Assembly: GCA_900318955.1 (NCBI GenBank)
Contig: ONMJ01000002.1
Span: 54,923-118,922 of the forward strand
Origin: an uncultured Bacteroidales bacterium
GTDB taxonomy: Bacteria > Bacteroidota > Bacteroidia > Bacteroidales > UBA932
Reading direction: 5' to 3'
Length of the DNA stretch: 64,000 bases
The notes under the pieces are model-generated. The model had not been told where the DNA came from. It made no database searches and was given only the letters and a program-made list of their open reading frames with translations. This document shows, one piece after another, positions 34,316 through 42,265 of the stretch; within the stretch, counting starts at the first letter, position 1, and the number at the start of each line of letters is the position of its first letter. The translations under genes were made by a program, and so were the position numbers.

Positions 34316-35310
34316 AAGCTTTCATAAAGGGTATTTCGTACTACCTGCCGGAGAAGGTTGTCACCAACGAGGAACTCGTAAAAGAGTTCCCCGAATGGGA
34401 CGTAGACAAAGTATACGCCAAGGTCGGTGTCAAAGAAAGGCATATTGCAGCCGAAAATGAGACCGCCGGGGATCTTGCCGAAAAGGCGGCGAAGAAACTC
34501 TTCGAAGAATACAATATCGATCCTTCCAGTATCGATTTCCTCATTCTGTGCACCCAGAGCGCAGATTATCTCCTTCCCTCCACCTCATGCATCCTTCAGC
34601 ATCGCCTAGGGATTCCTACATCCTCAGGTGCGCTCGACATTGATCTCGGTTGCTCCGGTTGCATATACGGAATGGCTTTGGCAAAAGGACTGATTTCTGC
34701 AGGGATAGCTGGCAATATCCTTCTTCTCACAGCAGAGACATACACCAAATACCTTCATCCGGACGACAAAAGTAATAGGACAATATTCGGGGACGGGGCG
34801 GCAGCATGCCTGATTGGGAAAGAACAAGGCATTGCAGAAATCGGAGAATTTGTGCTTGGCACGGACGGATCTGGAGCAGAAAATTTGATAATCAAGAGCT
34901 ACGGTGCTCGTCAAAGATCTGCTTCGGGGGTAGAAACTACCGACGATGACGGACACACCAATCGCGAGGACTACCTATATATGAACGGAAGCGCAATCTT
35001 CAATTTCACTCTGGAGAAGGTGCCGCCGATGATGAAGGAACTACTGGCAAAATCCGGCACTCAAGATGTAGACTACTATGTTTTCCATCAGGCGAACAAA
35101 TTTATGCTCAGTACTCTCCGTAAGGTTTGCGGCATTCCTAAAGATAAGTTTTACATCGACTTGGAGCACACCGGAAACACCGTTTCCTCAACCATTCTGA
35201 TCGGACTCAAAGATTGTCTTGAAGCAGGAACGATCTCCTCAGGAATGAAGGTCATGACCTGCGGCTTCGGTGTAGGTCTTTCATATGGGGCAACAATTCT
35301 TTTGTTCTAA
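34312..35310 (+). CDS. 3-oxoacyl-ACP synthase III family protein (KAS III)
   Basis: A 332-aa thiolase-fold enzyme. KGISYYLPEKVVTNEEL, RHIAAENETAGDLAEKAAKKLF, the active-site Cys in DIDLGCSGCIYGMALAKG (C114), HQANKFM with the catalytic His, and EHTGNTVSSTI with the catalytic Asn are all visible. It would condense acetyl-CoA with malonyl-ACP (or a similar pair) to start a short acyl chain. Its stop codon lies inside the inverted repeat that precedes hipB. Confidence 0.92.
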   Translation: MKAFIKGISYYLPEKVVTNEELVKEFPEWDVDKVYAKVGVKERHIAAENETAGDLAEKAAKKLFEEYNIDPSSIDFLILCTQSADYLLPSTSCILQHRLGIPTSSGALDIDLGCSGCIYGMALAKGLISAGIAGNILLLTAETYTKYLHPDDKSNRTIFGDGAAACLIGKEQGIAEIGEFVLGTDGSGAENLIIKSYGARQRSASGVETTDDDGHTNREDYLYMNGSAIFNFTLEKVPPMMKELLAKSGTQDVDYYVFHQANKFMLSTLRKVCGIPKDKFYIDLEHTGNTVSSTILIGLKDCLEAGTISSGMKVMTCGFGVGLSYGATILLF

Positions 35311-35331
35311 TAGTTTTAAATTAAACTATTA
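35308..35331. promoter_or_regulatory. Inverted-repeat operator candidate for hipBA
   Basis: TAATAGTTT (35308-35316) and AAACTATTA (35323-35331) form a perfect 9-bp inverted repeat with a 6-nt spacer. It lies just upstream of the -7 box at 35336, across the expected -33 region. HipB-type repressors bind such palindromes, so this is a good candidate autoregulatory site. Confidence 0.6.
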
Positions 35332-35335
35332 TTTG

Positions 35336-35343
35336 TATATTTG
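35336..35343 (+). promoter_or_regulatory. -7 promoter element of hipBA
   Basis: TATATTTG, an exact TAnnTTTG box, 28 nt before the hipB ATG. It indicates that the toxin-antitoxin pair has its own promoter inside the polysaccharide locus. Confidence 0.65.
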
Positions 35344-35371
35344 TACCGTAAAGGTTTAAAACGAAGCCGTT

Positions 35372-35719
35372 ATGGACAACATCTATACACTAACAGATTC
35401 CATGATTCTCACAAAAATAGGGAATCGTCTTAAAGAAACGAGACTTAAGCAGAACATAACTCAGCAGAGTCTCGCAGAGGCTGCGGATATCTCTCTTTCT
35501 ACTATCAAGAAGATTGAGAAAGGAGAAATCAAATCGGCGGATGCTCTCATACGAACACTAAGAACTTTAGGACTATTAGAAACGTTACTTCCCCTCATTG
35601 AAGAGGAACAAATTAGTCCAAACGAATATTACAAGATGGTCCACTCTGTCTCAGCACATCAGCGTAAACGGGCAGCTGGAAAAATCAATAACCGAAAAGA
35701 AGAGAGACAGGAATGGTAG
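35372..35719 (+). CDS. hipB: HipB-like XRE-family antitoxin / repressor
   Basis: A 115-aa protein with a Cro/C1-type helix-turn-helix: IGNRLKETRLKQNITQQSLAEAADISLSTIKKIEKGEIKSADALIRTLRTLGLLETL (about residues 14-71). The tail (AHQRKRAAGKINNRKEERQEW) is basic. In HipBA systems this protein binds the operator and neutralises HipA. The hipA start overlaps its end by 7 nt, the usual coupled arrangement. Confidence 0.88.
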   Translation: MDNIYTLTDSMILTKIGNRLKETRLKQNITQQSLAEAADISLSTIKKIEKGEIKSADALIRTLRTLGLLETLLPLIEEEQISPNEYYKMVHSVSAHQRKRAAGKINNRKEERQEW

Positions 35720-36984
35720 ATGTTGCTCGAGTAAATCTTTTCGGCCGTACAATAGGGACATTTCGTTGGGACGAGCGCTACGACTTGGCTCAATTCGAAT
35801 ACGACCGCGGCTTCGTTGGTAAAGGGATAGAGCCATCGCCTCTCATGATGCCTGTCCGAGAAGGACGTGTATACTCGTTTGCCGGACTTAATAGAGAAAC
35901 TTTCATGGGACTTCCTGGAATGCTGGCAGATTCGTTACCTGATTCCTATGGAAAGGCACTATTCGATCGCTGGCTCTCTCTTTCCGGGCGAACAAGCGCC
36001 AGTCCATTGGAAACTCTTTGCTTCCAAGGGAAGCGGTGCATGGGAGCGCTGGAGTTTGAACCGGTTATAGATCCAGGATTCAATTCTCAGCAACTTATCG
36101 AGATAGATTCATTAGTAAAGGTTGCCCAAGATGCTCTTGACAAAAAGTCTTCATTCGAGACAAACTTGACAGAAGACAAGAAACTCGCAATTGCAGAGAT
36201 CCTTCGGCTTGGGACATCTGCAGGAGGACAGAGGGCGAAAGCCATTATCGCATACAATAAAGCGACGGGCGAAGTACGCAGCGGACAAGTAGAAGCGCCA
36301 GAGGGATTTGATTATTATCTTATTAAACTAGATGGCGTGTCTGCAAATGCTGGATTCCGAGAGACCAACAATTTTGGTCGATTGGAATATTCATTTTACC
36401 TGTTAGCAAAAGCCTGCGGCATAGAAATGACGGAATGTTCTTTATTAGAAGAGAATGGCAGGGCACATTTTATGACCAAGCGATTTGACCGTGAAGGGAA
36501 GCGCAAAATTCATATGCAGACCTTATGCGGTTTGGCACATTACGATTTCCGCCTGCTTAGAGGTTATTCTTATGAACAGGCGTTCAATGTAATGAGGGCT
36601 CTTCGATTGTCATATTCTGAAGCGAAAGAAATGTTCCGAAGAATGGTATTCAATGTCGCAATCCGTAATCAAGATGACCACACTAAAAACATCTCCTTCC
36701 TAATGGATGAAAACGGCAAATGGAGTTTATCTCCAGCATACGACATGTGCTTTGCATACAATCCCGAAGGCAGTTGGACATCTCAGCATCAAATGTCTAT
36801 AAACGGCAAATTTGATGGGATTACTCGCTCGGATCTCCTCACCTTTGCTTCTGTAAATGGGATAAAAGATGCTGCCTGCATCATAGATGAGGTTTTCGAT
36901 ACTGTTCAAAAATGGCCAAATTTTGCAAGAAACTGCGGTATCCCTGAGAAAATGATTCTTGGAATTGTAAGAACTTGGGCATAA
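35713..36984 (+). CDS. hipA: HipA-family serine/threonine kinase toxin
   Basis: A 423-aa HipA: N-terminal HipA_N-like barrel (VNLFGRTIGTFRWDERYDLAQFEYD), GLPGMLADSLPDSYG, a P-loop-like autophosphorylation segment LGTSAGGQRAK (167-176), catalytic loop NQDDHTKN (319-326) and SPAYDM (Asp344, metal binding). All catalytic positions I can recognise are intact, so it should be active. HipA kinases phosphorylate an aminoacyl-tRNA synthetase (GltX in E. coli) and induce growth arrest. The placement within a polysaccharide locus may help keep a variable region in the population. Confidence 0.92.
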   Translation: MVDVARVNLFGRTIGTFRWDERYDLAQFEYDRGFVGKGIEPSPLMMPVREGRVYSFAGLNRETFMGLPGMLADSLPDSYGKALFDRWLSLSGRTSASPLETLCFQGKRCMGALEFEPVIDPGFNSQQLIEIDSLVKVAQDALDKKSSFETNLTEDKKLAIAEILRLGTSAGGQRAKAIIAYNKATGEVRSGQVEAPEGFDYYLIKLDGVSANAGFRETNNFGRLEYSFYLLAKACGIEMTECSLLEENGRAHFMTKRFDREGKRKIHMQTLCGLAHYDFRLLRGYSYEQAFNVMRALRLSYSEAKEMFRRMVFNVAIRNQDDHTKNISFLMDENGKWSLSPAYDMCFAYNPEGSWTSQHQMSINGKFDGITRSDLLTFASVNGIKDAACIIDEVFDTVQKWPNFARNCGIPEKMILGIVRTWA

Positions 36985-36988
36985 TATT

Positions 36989-37735
36989 ATGGACTTCACT
37001 CTTGATAAATACTCCGCCCTTCTAGATGCGCTGAAAGCCTATCCTTTCGAGTCGCTGACGTTTCGGCACGATGTCGATTTGAAGCCGCAGAATTCGCTTC
37101 GGACGGCAAAGATGGAAGCGGGAAAAGGCCTTTATGGTATCTACTATTTCCGGGCGGTGCCTGAAAGCTGGGATGAGACCATTATAAAAGAAATCGCAGC
37201 CCTCGGACACGAGATCGGCTATCATTACGAGTCGCTGACTACATGCAAAGGGGATGTGGACAAGGCTTATGAGGATTTTTGCAAGAATCTTGAAGCGCTC
37301 AGAAGGATTGTTCCTGTCAGAAGCATCTCTATGCATGGAAGTCCGCGTTCACCCTTCGACAGCAGGGATATATGGAAAAAATACGACTACCATACCCTCG
37401 GAATAGAAATAGAGCCTTATCTTGATACAGATTTTTCAAAGACCTTCTACCTCACCGACACCGGCCGGAGATGGGACGGATACAAGGTAAGCGTGAGGGA
37501 TAAAATCCCAGGGTATCAGGATAAGTGGATATCAAAAGGTCTAGTTTTCCACTCGACAGACGATGTGATTGAAGGTCTCCGCTCCAGCCGAATCCCGAGA
37601 AATCTCATGATTACAGTCCATCCTCAACGCTGGAACCCTTTCTGCCCCGCATGGTGCAAGGAACTATTTCTGCAGAATGCAAAAAACATCTTAAAAAGAG
37701 CCATCGCTTCTCGTTTTGTTTCCAATAATCACTGA
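36989..37735 (+). CDS. Polysaccharide-deacetylase-like protein (WbmS-like)
   Basis: A 248-aa protein with FESLTFRHDVDLKPQNSLRTAKMEAGKGLYGIYYFR, LGHEIGYHYESLTTC, SMHGSPRSPFDSRDIW and LMITVHPQRW. The HDVD and H.Y motifs resemble the NodB/CE4-like TIM-barrel proteins annotated as WbmS polysaccharide deacetylases. It has no signal peptide. It starts 4 nt after hipA, so its transcription may depend on the hipBA promoter. The 64 nt after it hold nothing I recognise. Confidence 0.7.
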   Translation: MDFTLDKYSALLDALKAYPFESLTFRHDVDLKPQNSLRTAKMEAGKGLYGIYYFRAVPESWDETIIKEIAALGHEIGYHYESLTTCKGDVDKAYEDFCKNLEALRRIVPVRSISMHGSPRSPFDSRDIWKKYDYHTLGIEIEPYLDTDFSKTFYLTDTGRRWDGYKVSVRDKIPGYQDKWISKGLVFHSTDDVIEGLRSSRIPRNLMITVHPQRWNPFCPAWCKELFLQNAKNILKRAIASRFVSNNH

Positions 37736-37799
37736 ATTTATAGACTTTTAGGAACAAAATCTGTTTTAAAAAACTCAACTCAAAATATCTGTCCTTCAA

Positions 37800-38936
37800 A
37801 TGAAAAAAATAATGCTCGTTTTCGGGACGCGGCCGGAGGCCATCAAGATGTGCCCGTTAGTAAGGGAGTTTAAGAAGCATCCCGCTGATTTTAAGACGGT
37901 TGTCTGCGTCACCGGACAGCACCGCGAGATGCTCCATCAGGTCCTTGATATATTCGATGTCAAGCCCGATTATGACCTAGCAATAATGAAGGAAGGGCAG
38001 GACCTGTACGATGTCACATCGAGGGTCCTTACCGGGATGAGGGATGTTCTCGACAAGGAGAAGCCGGATGTCGTCCTCGTCCATGGAGATACCACCACCT
38101 CCATGGCCGCGGCCCTTGCCGCCTTCTATCGCCAGATTCCCGTCGGCCATGTCGAGGCCGGTCTACGGACTAACAACATCTATAGCCCATGGCCGGAGGA
38201 AATGAACCGTCAGATTACCGGTAGGATAGCAACATACGATTTCTCCCCTACTCTTCTCAGTAGAGACAATCTCCTTCGGGAAGGAGTTGACCCTCAGAAG
38301 ATTACAGTTACAGGAAATACCGTTATCGATGCCCTTCAGCAGGTCGTTTTGAGGATTAAGAATGATCCTGAGCTTCAAGAAAAACTTGCCGCTGATCTTG
38401 TAGAGCACGGATACGACACTTCCCGTAGCAGAAGGCTCGTACTCATAACCGGCCACCGCAGGGAGAACTTCGGAGAGGGTTTCCTGAATATATGCATGGG
38501 TATCAAAGTCCTTTCCGAGAAATACCCGGAGGTCGATTTTGTCTACCCGATGCACCTCAACCCCAATGTCAGAAGACCGATTAAAGAGGTTTTCGGAGAG
38601 GAACAGAAAGATAACCTCTTTTTCATAGAACCACTTGACTATCTGGACTTTGTCTTCCTTATGGAGAATAGTCACCTCGTTCTTACCGACTCCGGCGGAA
38701 TACAGGAAGAGGCTCCGGGACTCGGAAAACCGGTCCTTGTAATGAGGGACACAACTGAAAGGCCGGAGGCCCTGGAAGCAGGGACTGTAAGGCTCGTAGG
38801 GACCGACAGAGACCTCATTGTAGGGGAAGTTTCAGCCCTTCTGGACGACGAGAACCACTATCTTTCGATGAGTAAAGCTGTAAATCCGTATGGTGACGGC
38901 CAAGCGTGCGAAAGAATAGTGGAAATATTAAAATAA
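37800..38936 (+). CDS. wecB: UDP-N-acetylglucosamine 2-epimerase (non-hydrolysing)
   Basis: A 378-aa epimerase converting UDP-GlcNAc to UDP-ManNAc. Motifs: MLVFGTRPEAIKMCPLV, VCVTGQHREMLHQVLDIF, VLVHGDTTTSMAAALAAFYRQIPVGHVEAGLRTNNIYSPWPEEMNR, ITGHRRENFGEGF and VLTDSGGIQEEAPGLGKPVLVMRDTTERPEA. This is the canonical WecB/MnaA sequence and a clear contrast to the WbpI-like copy at 29606. No UDP-ManNAc dehydrogenase is seen in this window. Confidence 0.95.
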   Translation: MKKIMLVFGTRPEAIKMCPLVREFKKHPADFKTVVCVTGQHREMLHQVLDIFDVKPDYDLAIMKEGQDLYDVTSRVLTGMRDVLDKEKPDVVLVHGDTTTSMAAALAAFYRQIPVGHVEAGLRTNNIYSPWPEEMNRQITGRIATYDFSPTLLSRDNLLREGVDPQKITVTGNTVIDALQQVVLRIKNDPELQEKLAADLVEHGYDTSRSRRLVLITGHRRENFGEGFLNICMGIKVLSEKYPEVDFVYPMHLNPNVRRPIKEVFGEEQKDNLFFIEPLDYLDFVFLMENSHLVLTDSGGIQEEAPGLGKPVLVMRDTTERPEALEAGTVRLVGTDRDLIVGEVSALLDDENHYLSMSKAVNPYGDGQACERIVEILK

Positions 38937-38943
38937 AAAAAAC

Positions 38944-38951
38944 TATATTTG
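38944..38951 (+). promoter_or_regulatory. -7 promoter element for wza-wzc
   Basis: TATATTTG (TAnnTTTG) just after the wecB stop and 27 nt before the wza ATG, within an A-rich stretch. No clear -33 TTTG. It suggests that the export genes can be transcribed separately. Confidence 0.55.
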
Positions 38952-38977
38952 TAGGTTGAAAATAATATTCATTTGGT

Positions 38978-39775
38978 ATGAAAATCAAGAGCAGAATCAA
39001 TTCGTTAGCTATTCTGGCCGCGACAGCACTCATGGCGGCATCTTGTGTCACCAACAAGCAGATAGCCTACCTCCAGGACATGACTCACAATACGCAGATC
39101 GAGCTTGAGAACAAGTTCGAGGCTGTCGTAAGCCCATATGACGAGCTTGATATAGTGGTAACCTGCTTTGACAACGAGCTTGCGAAGCCTTTCAATATTG
39201 GAGGGAACTCACAGGCCACTGCCGGCAACTACACTGCAAGAAACCTTTCCTACCTTGTCGACCAGTACGGCAATATCGAGATGCCCGTGCTTGGTACCAT
39301 CCATGCAGCCGGCATGACCCGCTTGAAGCTCCAGGAAAAAGTCCGTCAGATGCTCATCGACGGCGGCTATATCAGCGATCCTTTCGTAATGGTCCGCTTC
39401 CGCGACTATAAGATTTTCTTCCTCGGATCCAATGGTGGAAAGGCCATTACCATCCCTAACGAGCGCTGCACCTTCCTCGAGGCTCTTGCACTCTCCGGCG
39501 ACCTCAACCAGTACACCAACCGCCGCAAGATCGCTGTAATGAGGGAAGTCAACGGCAGGATGGTCATGAGATATCTCGACCCGAGATCTTCGAAGATTTT
39601 CCAAGACCCATACTACATGCTCCAGCAGAATGATTTCATCATCACCCAGGATGTCCGCTACAAGAACTTCCTCGATTCGTTCAAGAACTGGACGCCTATC
39701 TTCTCGATAGCATCGACTGCGATCGGCCTGTTCTCCGCTTTTATGACCTACAGATTATACAGTCAAACTCAATAA
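38978..39775 (+). CDS. wza: Polysaccharide export outer-membrane lipoprotein (Wza-type)
   Basis: A 265-aa lipoprotein: signal peptide with lipobox AASC (Cys23), then YLQDM, the poly_export domain (VSPYDELDIVVTCFDNELAKPFNIGG ... YLVDQYGNIEMPVLGTIHAAGMTRLKLQEKVRQMLIDGGYISDPFVMVRF), a SLBB-like region (IPNERCTFLEALALSGDL) and a C-terminal hydrophobic helix (WTPIFSIASTAIGLFSAFMTYRLY). In Wza-type channels the C-terminal helix forms the outer-membrane pore. It precedes the wzc-type gene by 17 nt. Confidence 0.93.
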   Translation: MKIKSRINSLAILAATALMAASCVTNKQIAYLQDMTHNTQIELENKFEAVVSPYDELDIVVTCFDNELAKPFNIGGNSQATAGNYTARNLSYLVDQYGNIEMPVLGTIHAAGMTRLKLQEKVRQMLIDGGYISDPFVMVRFRDYKIFFLGSNGGKAITIPNERCTFLEALALSGDLNQYTNRRKIAVMREVNGRMVMRYLDPRSSKIFQDPYYMLQQNDFIITQDVRYKNFLDSFKNWTPIFSIASTAIGLFSAFMTYRLYSQTQ

Positions 39776-39792
39776 GTTCCTCCAACAAGAAA

Positions 39793-42264
39793 ATGACCAA
39801 CAATTCCCAAGAGAACGATCTCTCCTTCCTCGAGAAGAAAGACGCCAACGCCCTTTCGGGGAAAGACATATTCTACACAATAGTACGTAATCTCCACTGG
39901 CTTCTCCTCTTCGGAGCCATCGGTGCGGCCATCGCCTTCTATAAGAGCGACCGCGCCGATCGCATTTATGAGAGCCACGCGAAGATAATGATCAAGTCCA
40001 TCACCCGCAACCGCCTTGACAATGGTGCCTCGATGCTCGAGAACATCACCAACCGAAGGGTTGCGACCACGATGAACGCCATCAATGACGAGATCATTGT
40101 CCTCAAGTCGGAGACCCCGATGATTGAGGTTGCCAAAAACCTCAATCTGGGGACGACCTATAAATATAAGACAAGACTCGTCAAAAGGACCAAGGACCTC
40201 TACAAGGAATCCCCTATCACTGTGGAGTTTCCGGATCTCAAGGAGACCGATTACGCCACTATTTCGGTGACTGTCAGCAGGGATTCTTCCATCCAGATCG
40301 GGATTGGCGAGCTTGAGCCTGTGAAAGGACGCCTCGGAGACACACTCTCAACCCAGATAGGACGCGTCGCAGTCCACCCCACATGGGCGCTCAGGGAGCT
40401 CTTCTATGACAACCCGATCACGGTATCCCACCTCAATATCTACGATGTTGCCAACAGCTACCGCAACCGTGTCAATATCGCCCGCAACAGCACCTCTGAC
40501 GGAATTATCAACTTCTCTCTCCATGATACCTCCCCTATCCGAGCTGCCGACATCCTCAACGAGATGATCCGCGTCTACAACGACAACACCGTTCTCGAGA
40601 AAAAGGATATTATCAACCAGACTTCCGAATATATCAATTCCCGTATCGCCCAGCTCAACTCCGAGCTCGGTGCCAAGGAATCCCAGATAGCTTCGTTCAA
40701 AAAGGACAACCAGCTCCTCAATCTGAAGGATTACGGTCAGGCATACATGCAGCAGAGCATCCAGAGTTCCGAGGAGCTCGAGAGGCTACAGGCGCAGATA
40801 TCCCATGCACAGTACCTTCTCCAGTTTACCAACTCAAACTCTGAAAACAAGCTCTTCCCGATGACAATCAACATCGAGGATGAGAATATCAAAAAGACCA
40901 TTGCCCGCTTCAACGAACTGGTCCTAAAGCTCGACAAATACAAAGAGTCCGGTACCACCAACAACCCGATTGTCCAGGACATGAGGCTTGAACAGGCTAC
41001 TTTGAAGAGCAATCTGAATCAGCTACTGAGCTCATATATCGGCGCTATTTCACAGAGAATGGCAACAGCCCAGGGAATCAACCAGATGGCAGCTGCCAAA
41101 ATCAGCCAAGTGCCTACAGGTCAGCTCTATATCGACAATATTTCCAGAGTCCAGGGCATCAAGGAGCAGCTCTATCTTACCCTTCTCAGCAAGAGAGAGG
41201 AGCTTCTTATCAGCCAGCCTTCAATAGAAGGCAATGCCAAGATCATCGACAAGGCCCGCATCAACCGCTCACCTGTCGCTCCGAACACCAAGAAGAATAT
41301 GCTCATAGGCCTTCTTATCGGCCTTCTCATTCCGCTTCTGTTCTTCGTAATCCGCAGGATAATGGACACCAAGATCCGCTATCGCAAGGATGTCGAGGGA
41401 TATGTCAATATCCCGATTCTCGGAGAGATTCCTTCGAAGGAAAAGGGCGATACCCGCGATATTGTCATCGTTGATAAGAAGCGAGACGCTATCTCGGAGG
41501 CATTCAGAATCCTCAGGAGCAACATCGACTTCACCCGCAACACCGAAGGCGGAGCAACCTCATATCTGTTCATCTCGCTGATGGAGTCTTCCGGTAAGAC
41601 CTTCATCACATCGAACCTCGCGGCCTCTCTGGCCCTTGTCGAGAAGAAGGTCATTCTCCTTGACCTCGACCTCAGAAAGGGTACCCTTACCCATAAATTC
41701 GCCCACAGAAGCCAGGTCGGATTCTCCAACTATCTCTCGGGAAAGACCAACGACATCGAAGAGATAATAAGGCATGACATTATCGCTCCCGGAGTCGACA
41801 CAATCCTTTCCGGTCCTATTCCGCCGAACCCTGCCGAGCTCCTCAGCAGCAGGCGTTTGGACGAACTCTTCAAAGTTCTCCGCGAGCGCTACGACTACAT
41901 AATCATCGATGCCGTTCCTGCCGGAATGATTGCTGACGCCAACGTCATCAAGCGTTTTGCCGACAATACAATATTCATCCTCCGTTCCAACAAAGTCGAC
42001 AAGCGAATGCTGCCTGACATCCAGGAGCTCAAGGACAACAAGATCTTCCCCAACATGTCCATCATCCTCAACGATGTCCAGTACAAGAAGCACCGCGGCT
42101 ATGGATACGGTTACGGATATGGCTACGGATATGGCTATGGTTACGGCTACGGCTATGGTTACGGCTACGGCAGCGGATATGGCTATGGCGAAGACGAAGA
42201 CGGCAAGAAGAAGCGCAAGCACAGAGGCAAGAAGAAGACAGAATCAGTAGAGAAAGAAGACTAA
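39793..42264 (+). CDS. wzc: Wzc-type polysaccharide co-polymerase with tyrosine autokinase
   Basis: An 823-aa protein. Wzz-like N-terminus with a first membrane helix (NLHWLLLFGAIGAAIAFY, about 34-51), a long periplasmic coiled-coil region, a second helix (MLIGLLIGLLIPLLFFVI, about 503-520), then a BY-kinase domain: Walker A MESSGKTFITSNLA (from 597), Walker A' VILLDLDLRKG, Walker B YIIIDAVPAG. The C-terminal tail is remarkable: (GY)12-GS-(GY)2 at about 769-796, then an acidic patch and a Lys/Arg-rich end (KKKRKHRGKKK). Tyr-rich tails are the autophosphorylated part in Wzc; 14 alternating tyrosines is an extreme version. Confidence 0.95.
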   Translation: MTNNSQENDLSFLEKKDANALSGKDIFYTIVRNLHWLLLFGAIGAAIAFYKSDRADRIYESHAKIMIKSITRNRLDNGASMLENITNRRVATTMNAINDEIIVLKSETPMIEVAKNLNLGTTYKYKTRLVKRTKDLYKESPITVEFPDLKETDYATISVTVSRDSSIQIGIGELEPVKGRLGDTLSTQIGRVAVHPTWALRELFYDNPITVSHLNIYDVANSYRNRVNIARNSTSDGIINFSLHDTSPIRAADILNEMIRVYNDNTVLEKKDIINQTSEYINSRIAQLNSELGAKESQIASFKKDNQLLNLKDYGQAYMQQSIQSSEELERLQAQISHAQYLLQFTNSNSENKLFPMTINIEDENIKKTIARFNELVLKLDKYKESGTTNNPIVQDMRLEQATLKSNLNQLLSSYIGAISQRMATAQGINQMAAAKISQVPTGQLYIDNISRVQGIKEQLYLTLLSKREELLISQPSIEGNAKIIDKARINRSPVAPNTKKNMLIGLLIGLLIPLLFFVIRRIMDTKIRYRKDVEGYVNIPILGEIPSKEKGDTRDIVIVDKKRDAISEAFRILRSNIDFTRNTEGGATSYLFISLMESSGKTFITSNLAASLALVEKKVILLDLDLRKGTLTHKFAHRSQVGFSNYLSGKTNDIEEIIRHDIIAPGVDTILSGPIPPNPAELLSSRRLDELFKVLRERYDYIIIDAVPAGMIADANVIKRFADNTIFILRSNKVDKRMLPDIQELKDNKIFPNMSIILNDVQYKKHRGYGYGYGYGYGYGYGYGYGYGYGYGSGYGYGEDEDGKKKRKHRGKKKTESVEKED
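42097..42186 (+). repeat. 6-bp tandem repeat (GGNTAY) encoding the Gly-Tyr tail
   Basis: Fourteen Gly-Tyr codon pairs, interrupted once by Gly-Ser (42169-42174). Units are GGC/GGA/GGT followed by TAT or TAC, so the copies have drifted at wobble positions. Because the unit is 6 bp, gain or loss of copies keeps the wzc frame. Confidence 0.9.
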
Positions 42265-42265
42265 A

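Noticed and set aside
42097-42186. Regular repeat as a CRISPR array
   Set aside because: The 6-bp unit has no spacers and encodes the Gly-Tyr tail of Wzc. No CRISPR array was seen in the window.
41560-42222. Minus-strand frame of 220 aa with V/A/I repeats opposite wzc
   Set aside because: The repeats are only the antisense of the Gly-Tyr tract; the wzc frame is well supported.
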